The position numbers were made by a program, and so were the translations under genes. From Blastococcus sp. TF02-09 (GTDB lineage: Bacteria; Actinomycetota; Actinomycetes; Mycobacteriales; Geodermatophilaceae): DNA of 64,000 nt. The stretch's first letter is position 1. Each line of letters opens with the position of its first letter. Where the stretch lies: contig NZ_QOHH01000003.1 of assembly GCF_003319105.1 (NCBI RefSeq), positions 310,001 to 374,000 on the forward strand, given 5' to 3'. Positions 36,286 through 45,771 of the stretch are shown one piece after another. The notes beneath the pieces are model-generated. The model saw nothing but the letters and a program-made list of their open reading frames with translations, was not told the origin of the DNA and searched no databases.

Positions 36286-37311
36286 TCATCCCGGAGCGGA
36301 GCCCGGCCGCAGCGACCACATGGAGGTCTGCCCGGCCGGCTCGAACCCGAGCGCGGCGTTGACCGCCACCATCGGGGCGTTGCCCTCCAGGTTGTAGGTC
36401 GTGATGAGCCGCGTCCGCGGGAAGGCCGTCGCCAGGTCGCGCAGCACCGCCGCTTTGACCAGCGCTCCCAGCCGGTGGCCCCGGTGCTCGCGGAGCACCA
36501 GCGTGGCGCCCTGGCGGGCGTGCTCGCTGGTGGCCAGCGGGACGTGCAGATCGGTGAAGGCCACCAGCCGGCCGTCGTGCAGCGCACCCGCGGAGAGCAC
36601 GGTCCGGCCGCGGGCGACGTTGAGGTCCTCGATCTCGCGGATCCGCTCGCCGTCCCACCGCTCCGCCTCCACGGGCATGTCGCCGTGCGGCGCGTCGGTG
36701 CTCATCCGCTCCTCCAGCACCGCCCGGTCGTCGAGCAGCTCGTCCGGGACGTGGTCCCGCCAGGTCACCACCTCGTAGCCGCCCGACGCCCGCCGCGCGT
36801 CCGCCTCGACAGCCGCGAGCCGCGCCTCGTCGACCGGGAGGGCGAGGTCGCGGCGGGTCTCCAGCAGGTCGCACGACCAGCCGTGCCGCAGGGCGAACAA
36901 CCGGCCCGGGGTGTCCGGTCCCGGCTCGTCGATCTCCGCGATCAGCTCGGTGCGCCCCGCCGCCGCGGCCAGGCGCAGCGCCTCGGCCACCAGGGCCCCG
37001 CCGATCCCCCGCCGCCGGTGCGCCGGGTACACCGCGACGTCGACGAAGGCGACCGACGTGTTGTCCCGCAGCGGGTAGAGCAGCCGCAGCGCACCGACGA
37101 CGTCGTCGCCGAGCAGCGCCGCCCGGTGCGTGCCGTCCCGGGAGCCGCCGGACGCGACCAGCTGCCGGCCGAGGGCGGCGTGGTCGTCGACGGTGCGGGG
37201 GGCGTCGCCCGGCCGGTCGGCCTGCTCGGTGGCCGCCCAGACGGCGCACCAGGCGGCGAACGCGTCGTCGTCCGGACCGAGCTCGACCAGGCGGAGGGTG
37301 GGAGTGCTCAC
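36286..37311 (-). CDS. Tandem-GNAT N-acetyltransferase
   Basis: A 341-residue protein with two GNAT folds. The first (about residues 60-150) has the acetyl-CoA loop VAVYPAHRRRGIGGALVAEALRLA. The second (about 235-335) has LREHRGHRLGALVKAAVLRDLA and the C-terminal NVEGNAPM-like TYNLEGNAPMVAVNAALGFEP. The layout resembles mycothiol synthase MshD-type and related two-domain acetyltransferases, but it lacks enough MshD-specific sequence for me to name it so. Start is a GTG at 37311; a TAGAAC box lies 6 nt upstream, a near match to the leaderless pattern. Confidence 0.8.
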   Translation of the reverse strand: MSTPTLRLVELGPDDDAFAAWCAVWAATEQADRPGDAPRTVDDHAALGRQLVASGGSRDGTHRAALLGDDVVGALRLLYPLRDNTSVAFVDVAVYPAHRRRGIGGALVAEALRLAAAAGRTELIAEIDEPGPDTPGRLFALRHGWSCDLLETRRDLALPVDEARLAAVEADARRASGGYEVVTWRDHVPDELLDDRAVLEERMSTDAPHGDMPVEAERWDGERIREIEDLNVARGRTVLSAGALHDGRLVAFTDLHVPLATSEHARQGATLVLREHRGHRLGALVKAAVLRDLATAFPRTRLITTYNLEGNAPMVAVNAALGFEPAGQTSMWSLRPGSAPG

Positions 37312-37343
37312 CCGTCGGTTCTACGCCCGGCGGCAACCGCTTT

Positions 37344-40250
37344 TCAGCCGAGGACGAAGTTGACCAGCCGGCCGGGGACGGCGACGACGCGGCGGACGGT
37401 CGCGCCGTCGAGGTGGGCGGCGATCTTGTCGTCGGCACGCGCCGCGGCCTCGAGCGCCGCGGCGTCGGCGTCGGCCGGCACGCTCACCTGCGCGCGCACC
37501 TTGCCGTTGACCTGCACCGCGACCTGCACCGTGTCCTCGACCAGCCAGCGCTGCTCGGCGACCGGGAACGGCGCCCATGCCACCGATCCCTCGCCGCCCA
37601 GCCGCGACCACAGCTCCTCGGCCAGGTGCGGGGCCAGCGGGGCGACCAGCAGCACCAGCGGCTCCACCACCGACCGCGGCACCGGGGACGTCGCCCCGTA
37701 GGCCTGGGTCAGGTGGTTGGTCAGCTCGGTGATGCGGGCGATCGCGATGTTGAACCGGAGCGTGCTGTAGCCGTCGCGGACGCCGTCGATGGCCTGGTGC
37801 AGGGCACGCAGCGTCGCCTCGGCGGGCTCGACGTCGTCGGCGGCGCGCACGTCGCCGGAGACCTCGTCGACCACCACGCGCCAGATCCGCTGCAGCAGCC
37901 GCTGCGAACCGACGACGGCCTTGGTCTCCCACGGCCGCGACTGCTCCAGCGGGCCGGTGGACATCTCGTACACGCGGAACGTGTCGGCCCCGTACGCGCC
38001 GATCATCTCGTCCGGCGTGACCATGTTCTTGAGGCTCTTGCCGATCTTCCCGTACTCGCGGTTGACCGGCTTGCCCTCGTAGAAGAACTGCCCGTCCCTC
38101 TCGACCACGTCGGCGGCGGGCACGTAGAAGCCGCGCTCGTCGGTGTAGGCGTAGGCGGAGATGTAGCCCTGGTTGACCAGCCGGCGGAACGGCTCCTCGC
38201 TGGAGACGTGGCCCAGGTCGTGCAGGACCTTGTGCCAGAACCGGGCGTACAGCAGGTGCAGCACCGCGTGCTCGACCCCGCCCACGTACAGGTCCACGCC
38301 ACCGGTGTCACCCGGCTCCCGCGGCCCCATCCAGTACCGCTCCAGCTCCGGGTCGACCATCTGGTCGTCGTCGCCGGGGTCCAGGTAGCGCAGGTAGTAC
38401 CAGCACGACCCGGCCCAGTTGGGCATCGTGTTGGTCTCGCGGCGGTACCGCTTCGGCCCGTCGCCCAGGTCCAGCTCCACCGTCGTCCAGTCGGTGGCCC
38501 GCGACAGCGGCGGCTCGGGCGCGGAGTCGGCGTCGTCGTCGTCGAACGTCCGCGGCGAGTAGTCGTCGACCTCGGGCAGCAGCACCGGCAGCATCGAGGT
38601 GGGGACGGCGACGGGGCGGTCGTCCTCGTCGTACACGATCGGGAACGGCTCGCCCCAGTAGCGCTGCCGGCTGAACAGCCAGTCGCGCAGCTTGTAGGTG
38701 GTGGTCGCCTCGCCGGCGCCGTGCGCGACCAGCCACGCGGTGATCCGCTCGATCGCCTCGGACTTCTCCAGGCCGTCCAGCGAGACCTCGTCGTTCGACG
38801 AGTTGATCATCGGGCCGACACCGGTGAAGGCCCCGCCCGCGAAGTCCGCCGGCGGCTGCACGGTGCGGACGACGGGCAGCCCGAACGCCTCGGCGAACTC
38901 GAAGTCGCGGGTGTCCTCGCCCGGCACCGCCATGATCGCGCCGGTGCCGTAACCGGTGAGCACGTAGTCGGCGATGAACACCGGCAGCTCGCGGCCGTTC
39001 ACGGGGTTGACGGCGGTGACGCCCAGCCAGACGCCGGTCTTCTCGCGGCCGGCGTCCTGGCGGTCCAGCTCCGAGCGCCGGGACGCCTGGCGCTGGTACT
39101 CCCGCACCGCCTCGGCCGGGGTCGCCGCGCCGCCGGTCCAGCGGGGGTCGGTGCCGTCGGGCCACGCGTCGGCGGTCAGCGCGCCGACCAGCGGGTGCTC
39201 GGGCGCCAGCACCACGTAGGTCGCGCCGAACAGGGTGTCCGGGCGGGTGGTGAAGACCTCGATCGTCTCCCCGGCGGCGGCGAAACGGATCCGGGCGCCC
39301 GTCGAGCGGCCGATCCAGTTGCGCTGCATCAGCTTCAGCGACTCGGGCCAGTCCAGCCGGTCCAGGTCGGCCAGCAGCCGGTCGGCGTAGGCGGTGATCC
39401 GCATCATCCACTGCTTGAGCGGGCGCCGGAACACCGGGAAGTTGCCCCGCTCGGAGCGGCCGTCGGCGGTCACCTCCTCGTTGGACAGCACAGTGCCCAG
39501 ACCCGGGCACCAGTTCACCGGCGCCTCGTTCAGGTAGGCCAGCCGGTGGGCGTCGACGACGGCCTTCTTCTCCCGCTCGTCCAGCTCGGACCACGGGCGG
39601 CCCGACGGGTTGGTGCCGGGGGCCGGCTCGCGGGTGCCGGCGTCCAGCTCGGCGACCAGCTCCTCGATCGGGCGCGCCCGGTTCGCGTCCTCGTCGAACC
39701 AGGACCCGAAGATCTGCAGGAAGATCCACTGGGTCCACTTGTAGTAGCCCGGGTCGATCGTGGCGAAGGTCCGCCGCTGGTCGTGGTCGACGCCCAGCCG
39801 CCGCAGCTGGGCGCTGATGGCGGCGATGTTGGCCTCGGTGGTGATGCGCGGGTGCTGCCCGGTCTGCACGGCGAACTGCTCCGCGGGCAGGCCGAAGGCG
39901 TCGAAGCCCATCGGGTGCAGCACGTTGTCGCCGTCCATCCGGCGGAAGCGGCTGGTGACGTCGGTGCCCAGGTAGCCCAGGGGGTGGCCGACGTGCAGCC
40001 CCGCGCCGGAGGGGTACGGGAACATGTCCATCGCGAAGAACTTCGGCCGGTCGGCGACCCGCTCGAAGCCCTCGCTCAGCCGCCCGGTCGGGTTTGGCGT
40101 GTGGAACGTCCCCTCGGCCTCCCAGCGGTCCTGCCAGAACAGCTCGATCTGCTGGGCGAGCGCGGGCGTGTAGCGGTGGCGCGGGACGTCCCCACCCGAT
40201 CCGTTCGCCGTCGGCTGCTCGACGCCGGTCTGGTCGGCGGTCTGGCTCAT
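37344..40250 (-). CDS. leuS: Leucyl-tRNA synthetase
   Basis: A 968-residue class-I synthetase. The HIGH motif is HVGHPLGY, the editing CP1 domain occupies about residues 290-520 (with [19 protein letters not shown]), and the KMSKS motif appears as KIGKSLKN. The C-terminal anticodon and tail domains end [14 protein letters not shown]. Longer than E. coli LeuRS (860 residues) because of insertions such as [22 protein letters not shown]-adjacent loops, as in other actinobacteria. AGGAGCACGACG precedes the ATG. Upstream is a leucine leader peptide and T-tract terminator, so expression should respond to charged tRNA-Leu. Confidence 0.97.
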   Translation of the reverse strand: MSQTADQTGVEQPTANGSGGDVPRHRYTPALAQQIELFWQDRWEAEGTFHTPNPTGRLSEGFERVADRPKFFAMDMFPYPSGAGLHVGHPLGYLGTDVTSRFRRMDGDNVLHPMGFDAFGLPAEQFAVQTGQHPRITTEANIAAISAQLRRLGVDHDQRRTFATIDPGYYKWTQWIFLQIFGSWFDEDANRARPIEELVAELDAGTREPAPGTNPSGRPWSELDEREKKAVVDAHRLAYLNEAPVNWCPGLGTVLSNEEVTADGRSERGNFPVFRRPLKQWMMRITAYADRLLADLDRLDWPESLKLMQRNWIGRSTGARIRFAAAGETIEVFTTRPDTLFGATYVVLAPEHPLVGALTADAWPDGTDPRWTGGAATPAEAVREYQRQASRRSELDRQDAGREKTGVWLGVTAVNPVNGRELPVFIADYVLTGYGTGAIMAVPGEDTRDFEFAEAFGLPVVRTVQPPADFAGGAFTGVGPMINSSNDEVSLDGLEKSEAIERITAWLVAHGAGEATTTYKLRDWLFSRQRYWGEPFPIVYDEDDRPVAVPTSMLPVLLPEVDDYSPRTFDDDDADSAPEPPLSRATDWTTVELDLGDGPKRYRRETNTMPNWAGSCWYYLRYLDPGDDDQMVDPELERYWMGPREPGDTGGVDLYVGGVEHAVLHLLYARFWHKVLHDLGHVSSEEPFRRLVNQGYISAYAYTDERGFYVPAADVVERDGQFFYEGKPVNREYGKIGKSLKNMVTPDEMIGAYGADTFRVYEMSTGPLEQSRPWETKAVVGSQRLLQRIWRVVVDEVSGDVRAADDVEPAEATLRALHQAIDGVRDGYSTLRFNIAIARITELTNHLTQAYGATSPVPRSVVEPLVLLVAPLAPHLAEELWSRLGGEGSVAWAPFPVAEQRWLVEDTVQVAVQVNGKVRAQVSVPADADAAALEAAARADDKIAAHLDGATVRRVVAVPGRLVNFVLG

Positions 40251-40285
40251 CGTCGTGCTCCTGGTCTCGTCCGACGGCGGGCATG

Positions 40286-40309
40286 AAAAAACCCCTCACG
40301 CAGGAGGGG
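40286..40309 (-). terminator. Intrinsic attenuator terminator in the leuS leader
   Basis: On the minus strand a 6-bp stem (40309-40304 with 40297-40292) with a 6-nt loop is followed directly by six T (40291-40286). It is the only clear T-tract terminator I saw in the window. It sits between the leader peptide and leuS, 35 nt before the leuS ATG. Confidence 0.82.
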
Positions 40310-40311
40310 CC

Positions 40312-40345
40312 GCCGTGCTGTCTGCTGGAGTCAGATCAGCACGGC
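40312..40345 (-). promoter_or_regulatory. Attenuator hairpin 1:2 of the leuS leader
   Basis: A perfect 9-bp stem (40345-40337 with 40320-40312) closes a 16-nt loop. Its first arm covers the last codons of the leader peptide, so a ribosome stalled on the Leu codons would block it. This is the geometry of a classic attenuator. I could not identify a convincing 2:3 antiterminator by eye. Confidence 0.65.
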
Positions 40346-40371
40346 AGGGGAAGCAGGAACCCGCCGGTCAC
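40336..40371 (-). CDS. leuS leader peptide with clustered leucine codons
   Basis: An 11-codon reading frame, M(V)TGGFLLPLPC then TGA, has three Leu codons (CTG, CTT and CTG) among four consecutive codons (LLPL). CTT is a rare codon in this GC-rich genome. No spaced ribosome site precedes the GTG; instead TAGCAT lies 7 nt upstream, so the transcript probably begins at the GTG itself. Slow decoding when Leu-tRNA is scarce would hold the ribosome over arm 1 of the following hairpin and prevent termination before leuS. Regulatory role is inferred from layout. Confidence 0.75.
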   Translation of the reverse strand: MTGGFLLPLPC

Positions 40372-40378
40372 GCCTCCG

Positions 40379-40384
40379 ATGCTA
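40379..40384 (-). promoter_or_regulatory. -10 box of the leuS leader promoter
   Basis: TAGCAT on the minus strand (40384-40379), 7 nt before the leader-peptide GTG. No convincing -35 hexamer at 17-18 nt spacing (CCTCGG or TCCTCG). Same arrangement as other leaderless starts in the window. Confidence 0.5.
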
Positions 40385-40460
40385 CCGCGCTGCACGGCGA
40401 CCCGAGGACTGCTCGTCGGGGCGGTCCCGGTGACGTCGGGACGAGCCCTCACCCCGACGG

Positions 40461-42779
40461 GTGGGGGACCCCGGATGTCGTCCAGTCAGGGCGGACGGGA
40501 GCCGACATGGTCGTGTGCAACAGAATCCGTCGACCCGGGGTTCGCGGGCTGCCCTCGCCGTCACCGTGACGGCGCTCGCGCTGTTCGCCACCGGCGTCGG
40601 CCCGCGCCCGGACGGCGCGTTCTGGACCACCGCCTACGACCTGGTCCTCTACAACGCCGTGTACGTCGGCGCGGCCTGCGTCTGCGTCCTGGCCGCCCGC
40701 CGGGCCGGCCGCGACCGGCGTGCCTGGGCCGCGCTGGCCACCGCCATCACCCTCGGCCTCGTCGGCAACCTGGTGTACACGCTGGTGATCACGCGGATGG
40801 ACGTGGAGCCCTACCCGTCGGTCGCGGACCTGTTCTACCTCGGCTACTACCTGCCCCTGTACGTCGCGCTGGTCGCCCTCATCCGAGCCCGGGTGACCCG
40901 CTTCCACACGAGCATGTGGCTGGACGGCGTCGTCGGGGCGCTCGGCGCGGGTGCCGTGGCCGTGGCCGTCATGCTCGGCCCGGCCCTGGAGCTCACCGAC
41001 GGCCACACCGCCGCGGTGCTCACCAGCCTGGCCTACCCGGTGGCCGACGTCGTCCTGCTGGGCCTGCTCGTCGCGGCGGGCGCCATCCTGGGTCTGCGGG
41101 GCGACCGCACCCTCCTGCTGCTCGCCGCGGCCATCATCGCCAACCTGGGCGGCGACATCGTCTTCCTCGACCTGGCCACCCAGGGCATCTACGTGGAGGG
41201 CGGGCCCCTCGACCTCACCTGGCTGATCGCGGTCACGCTGATGGCGACGGCCGCGAGCGCCGACCGGACCGCGGCCCCGGCCGGCGGCTCGGCCACCAGC
41301 CGGGTCGGCTGGCGGGTGGTCGCCGTACCGCTCGCCTGCAACGTCGCCAGCCTGGTCGTCCTGGCGCTGGACGGGGGCAACCGGTTCAACTCCGCGGCAG
41401 CCTGGCTGGCCGTCGGGTGTGCGCTCGCCGCCCTGGCGCGGGTGGCGATCACCTTCCGGGAGGTCCGGGCCTACAACGCGGTCAAGGCGGAGGCCCGCAC
41501 CGACGAGCTCACCGGCCTACCCAACCGCCGGGCCCTGCTCGAGCGGGCGACGTCGGTCGTCGCCGAGGCCTCGCCCGACCGGCCCGCCGCCCTCCTGCTG
41601 CTGGACCTGGACGGTTTCAAGGAGGTCAACGACAGCCTCGGCCACCACGCCGGCGACTCCCTGCTGCGCCAGATCGGGCCGCGGCTGGTGCCCGCCCTGC
41701 GCGGCGGTGACCTGCTCGCCCGGCTGGGCGGCGACGAGTTCGCCGTCGTGATGCCGGATGCGACCCTGGACGCCGCCGAGGGCCTGGCCCACCGGCTCCG
41801 CGACCTGGTGCTCCAGCCGGTCACCGTCGAGGGCATCCGACTGCACGTCGGCGTGAGCATCGGCGTGGCCAGCACCCCCGTGCCGGCCGCCACCGTCGAG
41901 GAACTGCTGCGCTGCGCCGACGTCGCCATGTACTCCGCCAAGACCAGCCGCGCGGGCGTGCACGTCTACGTGCCCGATCCCCGCGGCGGCACCGGCGACC
42001 GGCTCCGCACCATGGAGCAGCTGCGCACGGCCCTCGGGCGCGACGACCAGATCGAGGTCCACCTGCAGCCGCAGGTCGACCTGCGGAACGGCGGCGTGGT
42101 GGGCGCCGAGGCCCTGGTGCGCTGGCGACACCCGGTCCGCGGCCTCCTCTCCCCCGCCGACCTGCTGCCCGCCGCCGAGCAGGCCGGGCTGCTGCGCCCG
42201 CTGGCCGACACCGTGCTGGCGCTGTCCCTGTCCGCCGCCGCCAGCTGGTGGCCGTCGCAGGAGGTGCCGGTGTCGGTCAACCTCTCGGCGGCCAACGTCA
42301 CCGACCTGGACCTGCCCGGCAAGGTGGCCCAGGCGCTGGTCCGCCACGGGCTGCCAGCTCGCGCGCTCACCCTCGAGCTGGTCGAGGACACCCTGATGAC
42401 CGACCCCGAGCGGGGGCAGCAGGTGCTCGGCGAGCTGCGGCGCCTCGGCGTGCGCACGTCCATCGACGACTACGGCACCGGCTACAGCAGCCTGACCTAC
42501 CTCCGGCACCTGCCGGCCGACGAGCTGAAGCTGGACCGCAGCCTCACCCACGACGTCGCCGCCGAGCCCCGGGCCGCCGCGATCGTGCGCCACACGGTCG
42601 CGCTCGCCCACGAGCTCGGCCTCTCCCTGGTCGCGGAGGGCGTCGAGGACGACCAGACCGCGGCGGTGCTGGCGGACCTGGGCTGCGACGTCGCGCAGGG
42701 CTTCGGGATCGCCCATCCCATGCCGGTGGCGGACTTCCGCTCCTGGCTGGCCGAGGCCCGCGGCTCCCGCGTCGGCTGA
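40461..42779 (+). CDS. Membrane GGDEF-EAL c-di-GMP turnover protein
   Basis: A protein of up to 772 residues. The N-terminal about 330 residues contain eight to nine helices (ALAVTVTALALFATGV, YNAVYVGAACVCVLAA and so on), a membrane sensor without a domain I can name. The GGDEF domain (about 350-510) has an intact RLGGDEF with the inhibitory I-site RGGD five residues upstream. The EAL domain (about 525-765) has AEALVRW, the Glu in LELVEDTL, IDDYGTGYSSL and VAEGVED. Both the cyclase and phosphodiesterase sites look intact, so it could be bifunctional. Start uncertain: GTG 40461 or GTG 40515; the latter leaves a short basic N-terminus before helix 1. Confidence 0.9.
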   Translation: MGDPGCRPVRADGSRHGRVQQNPSTRGSRAALAVTVTALALFATGVGPRPDGAFWTTAYDLVLYNAVYVGAACVCVLAARRAGRDRRAWAALATAITLGLVGNLVYTLVITRMDVEPYPSVADLFYLGYYLPLYVALVALIRARVTRFHTSMWLDGVVGALGAGAVAVAVMLGPALELTDGHTAAVLTSLAYPVADVVLLGLLVAAGAILGLRGDRTLLLLAAAIIANLGGDIVFLDLATQGIYVEGGPLDLTWLIAVTLMATAASADRTAAPAGGSATSRVGWRVVAVPLACNVASLVVLALDGGNRFNSAAAWLAVGCALAALARVAITFREVRAYNAVKAEARTDELTGLPNRRALLERATSVVAEASPDRPAALLLLDLDGFKEVNDSLGHHAGDSLLRQIGPRLVPALRGGDLLARLGGDEFAVVMPDATLDAAEGLAHRLRDLVLQPVTVEGIRLHVGVSIGVASTPVPAATVEELLRCADVAMYSAKTSRAGVHVYVPDPRGGTGDRLRTMEQLRTALGRDDQIEVHLQPQVDLRNGGVVGAEALVRWRHPVRGLLSPADLLPAAEQAGLLRPLADTVLALSLSAAASWWPSQEVPVSVNLSAANVTDLDLPGKVAQALVRHGLPARALTLELVEDTLMTDPERGQQVLGELRRLGVRTSIDDYGTGYSSLTYLRHLPADELKLDRSLTHDVAAEPRAAAIVRHTVALAHELGLSLVAEGVEDDQTAAVLADLGCDVAQGFGIAHPMPVADFRSWLAEARGSRVG

Positions 42780-42788
42780 CCGCGGCGC

Positions 42789-43487
42789 TCAGACCCGGTC
42801 GAGGTCCCGACGGGCCGGCCGCGGCGTGCGGGCGAGGTCGGTCAGCGCCAGCCAGCGGGGCAGCGCCCGGCAGGCCGGGCGCTCGCCGCGCAGCACCAGC
42901 TCCCCCGAGCGCAGCACGGTGGCCCAGTCGACGTCGCCGCGCCACACGCGGGTGAGGGTGCGCAGACCGGCCTCGACGGTGACCCGTGGCGGATCCCCCG
43001 GGTCGACGTCGCAGACGTCCACCCCCTCGCCGGTGACGACGATCCACCACCGCCGGGCCGCAGGCTCCACGTCGGTCAGCACGAAGGCGATGACCGTGCG
43101 CCCGTCGGGAACCGCCTCGGTGTCGACATTGCGGTGCATGTCCCACAGCAGCAGGTGCGGGTCCAGGTCCTCGTCGCCGAGCTGCGGCACCCACCGCACG
43201 CCCCACCGGCCGACGGCCTCGACGATCGGCTCGAGCTCCCGGCCGGCCTCGGTGAGCCGGTAGGTGACCCGGTTGCCCTCCAGCCGCCGCTCCACGACGC
43301 CGGCCCGGGTCAGGGTCTGCAGCCGCTTGGACAGCAGCGCCGGGGACATCCGCGGCACGCCCCGACGCAGCGCGTTGAAGTGCCGGCTGCCCAGCATCAG
43401 CTCCCGGACCACGAGCATCGTCCACCGCTCGTCGAGCAGCTCCATCGCCTTGGCGACCGGGCAGAACTGGCCGTACTGCGAGGGCAT
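42789..43487 (-). CDS. HxlR-type regulator with C-terminal SCP2-like domain
   Basis: A 232-residue regulator. Residues 1-105 are a winged-helix HxlR domain (YGQFCPVAKAMELLDERWTMLVVRELMLGSRHFNALRRGVPRMSPALLSKRLQTLTRAGVVERR) with the conserved sensing Cys at position 9. The rest (about 125-225, FVLTDVEPAARRWWIVVTGEGVDVCDVDPGDPPRVTVEAGLRTLTRVWRGDVDWATVLRSGELVLRG) looks like a sterol-carrier SCP2 fold that may bind a lipid ligand. GGAGGCGCC precedes the ATG and TACGGT lies about 30 nt upstream. It is divergent from the methyltransferase gene and is a likely regulator of it. Confidence 0.85.
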   Translation of the reverse strand: MPSQYGQFCPVAKAMELLDERWTMLVVRELMLGSRHFNALRRGVPRMSPALLSKRLQTLTRAGVVERRLEGNRVTYRLTEAGRELEPIVEAVGRWGVRWVPQLGDEDLDPHLLLWDMHRNVDTEAVPDGRTVIAFVLTDVEPAARRWWIVVTGEGVDVCDVDPGDPPRVTVEAGLRTLTRVWRGDVDWATVLRSGELVLRGERPACRALPRWLALTDLARTPRPARRDLDRV

Positions 43488-43639
43488 GGCGCCTCCGTCC
43501 ACCGGTCGTCCGACCGTAGGACCGCGCCTCCCGGGCGGGAAGGGGCCCGCGTCCCGGCGGTACAGATCCAGCACTGGAGCGGTGCCGGTGCGCGGCGGGA
43601 CGGTCGGGACGTCCCTCCCCCTCCTCCCGGAGTCCCGCG

Positions 43640-44710
43640 ATGACCACCAGCCGCACCAGCACCCCGTCGTCCATCCCCGCACCGGCGACCACCACCGAGG
43701 GCCCGGCGACGCTCGCCGACACCGCCCCGAAGGTGCTGTCGCTGATCGCCGGCTACATGGGTGCGCGCACCGTCTCCATGGGGTTGCGCAGCGGCCTGCT
43801 CCGGCAGCTGGCCGACTCCCCCGCGACCGCCGACGACCTCGCCGACGCCCTGGGCATGGACCCCTTCTACGTCGCCGTCTGGTGCCGGGCAGCGCTCGGC
43901 GCCGGGGTGCTGGAGCGTCAGGGCGCCGGCTTCCGGCTGGGCGACCACATGGCCACGCTGCTGCTGGACACCTCGTCCCCCGCCTACGTCGGCGGGGTCT
44001 TCACCGTGGCGGAGGCGCCGGAGATGTTCGGTCGCTTCGAGGCGTCGCTGACCTCCGGAGAGCGCATGTGGTGGGAGGACACCAGCCCGGAGTGGATCGC
44101 CGCCGTCACCGGAACCGGCACGCCGTTCTACACCCGGCTGGTGCCCGCGGGCCTCGAGCAGGTGCCCGGCCTGGCCGAGCGGCTCACCACGGGCTGCACC
44201 GTCGTCGACACCGCGTGCGGCTCCGGGGTGGGCGCGGTCCGGCTGGCGACCACCTACCCGCGGTGCCAGGTGACCGGTGTCGACGGCGACGCCCACTCGA
44301 TCGAGCTGGCGCGCGAGCGCGTCGCCGCCGCCGGTGTCGCCGACCGCGTCACGCTGGTGCACAGCGCGCTCGAGGACATGGCGCTGGAGGAGCCGGCCAC
44401 GCTCGTCGTCAACAACATCTCGATGCACGAGTGCCGCGACATCGACCGGGTGACGGGGAACGTGCGGGACGCACTCGAGCCCGGTGGCTGGTTCGTGATC
44501 TCGGACTTCCCGTTCCCGGACACCGACGAGGGGCTGCGCAGCACGCCCGGGCGGATCATGAGCGGCATCCAGTTCTTCGAGGCGCAGATCGACGACCAGC
44601 TGCTCCCCCGCGCGGCCTACGACGAGCTGCTCTCCCGGCACGGCTTCACCGACCTGGGGACGGCGTCGCTCACCCCCATGCACGCGCTGACCTGGGGCCG
44701 CCGTCGGTGA
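43640..44710 (+). CDS. SAM-dependent methyltransferase with winged-helix dimerisation domain
   Basis: A 356-residue enzyme of the O-methyltransferase-like type. The N-terminal part is a winged-helix dimerisation region (SGLLRQLADSPATADDLADALGMDPFYVAVWCRAALGAGVLE). The SAM fold has motif I as VVDTACGSGVGAVRLATTYP, then VTGVDGDAHSIELARERVAAAG and NNISMHECRDI. Substrate unknown; adjacency to a divergent HxlR-SCP2 regulator hints at a small hydrophobic substrate. An RBS-like GGAG precedes the ATG. Confidence 0.83.
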   Translation: MTTSRTSTPSSIPAPATTTEGPATLADTAPKVLSLIAGYMGARTVSMGLRSGLLRQLADSPATADDLADALGMDPFYVAVWCRAALGAGVLERQGAGFRLGDHMATLLLDTSSPAYVGGVFTVAEAPEMFGRFEASLTSGERMWWEDTSPEWIAAVTGTGTPFYTRLVPAGLEQVPGLAERLTTGCTVVDTACGSGVGAVRLATTYPRCQVTGVDGDAHSIELARERVAAAGVADRVTLVHSALEDMALEEPATLVVNNISMHECRDIDRVTGNVRDALEPGGWFVISDFPFPDTDEGLRSTPGRIMSGIQFFEAQIDDQLLPRAAYDELLSRHGFTDLGTASLTPMHALTWGRRR

Positions 44711-44728
44711 TCCCGGGACCCGGTGGTC

Positions 44729-45655
44729 TCAGAGCTGCGGCGCGACCTCCGAGGCCACCAGGTCCAGGTGGTCGAGGTTGGACAGGTCGAGCACTTGCAG
44801 GTACACCCGCTCGGCGCCCGCCTCGGCGTACCGGCCGAGGACGTCGACGGCCTCGGCCGGCGTCCCGGCGACGCCGTGGGCACGCAGGTCGTCCACGTCA
44901 CGGCCGATCGCGGCGGCGCGGCGGGCGAGCTCGGCCTCGTCCTTGCCCACGCACAGCACCAGCGCGGAGCTGTACACCAGGGACGACGGATCGCGCCCCG
45001 CCTCGTCGCAGGCCTCCCGCACGCCGGCGAACAGCCGCCCGTTGTCCTCGGCCGACATGAACGGGACGTTGAACTCGGCGGCGTACCGGGCGGCCAGCCG
45101 CGGGGTGCGCTTCCTGCCGCCACCCCCGACGAGGATCGGGATGCCCCCGGCCTGCACCGGCTTGGGCAGCGCCGGCGAGTCCGTGAGCCGGTAGTGCTGC
45201 CCGGTGAAGTCGAAGGTCGCGCCCGGCGGCGTGCTCCACAGCCCGCTGATGATCGCCAGCTGCTCCTCGTACCGGTCGAACCGCTCCCCCAGCGAGGGGA
45301 AGGGGATGCCGTAGGCGGCGTGCTCCTTCTCGAACCAGCCCGAGCCGATGCCCAGCTCCACCCGGCCACCGCTCATCTGGTCCACCTGGGCGACAGAGAT
45401 GGCCAGGGGCCCGGGCAGCCGGAAGGTACCCGCCGTCATGAGCGTGCCCAGCCGGATGCGGCTGGTCTCGCGCGCCAGCCCGGCGAGGGTCACCCAGGCG
45501 TCGGTCGGCCCCGGCAGGCCGTCGCCGCCCATGGTCAGGTAGTGGTCGGACCGGAAGAAGGCGTCGAAGCCGGTCTCCTCGGTGCGACGTGCCACGGCGA
45601 GCAGGTCGTCGTAGGTGGCGCCCATCTGCGGTTCGGTGAAGATGCGGAGCAGCAC
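44729..45655 (-). CDS. LLM-class F420-dependent oxidoreductase
   Basis: A 308-residue luciferase-like TIM-barrel protein of the type annotated 'TIGR03560 family F420-dependent LLM'. Family landmarks are LRIFTEPQMGATYDDLLAVARRTEETGFDAFFRSDHYL, RLGTLMTAGTFRLPGPLAISVAQVDQMSGGRVELGIGSGWFEKEHAAYGIPFPSLGERFDRYEEQL and ILVGGGGRKRTPRLAARYAAEFN. It probably uses coenzyme F420. The GTG start has TAGCGT 6 nt upstream. It converges on the methyltransferase gene with 18 nt between stops. Confidence 0.9.
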   Translation of the reverse strand: MLLRIFTEPQMGATYDDLLAVARRTEETGFDAFFRSDHYLTMGGDGLPGPTDAWVTLAGLARETSRIRLGTLMTAGTFRLPGPLAISVAQVDQMSGGRVELGIGSGWFEKEHAAYGIPFPSLGERFDRYEEQLAIISGLWSTPPGATFDFTGQHYRLTDSPALPKPVQAGGIPILVGGGGRKRTPRLAARYAAEFNVPFMSAEDNGRLFAGVREACDEAGRDPSSLVYSSALVLCVGKDEAELARRAAAIGRDVDDLRAHGVAGTPAEAVDVLGRYAEAGAERVYLQVLDLSNLDHLDLVASEVAPQL

Positions 45656-45771
45656 GGTGAGACGCTAGCCACACAACTGCCCCTGCGCGCACCGACCTGG
45701 GGTCCGGGGGTGTGCTCACCGTCCGGACCGGGCAGGATGATCGCCAAGCGATCAACTCGGAGGTGCAGCTC

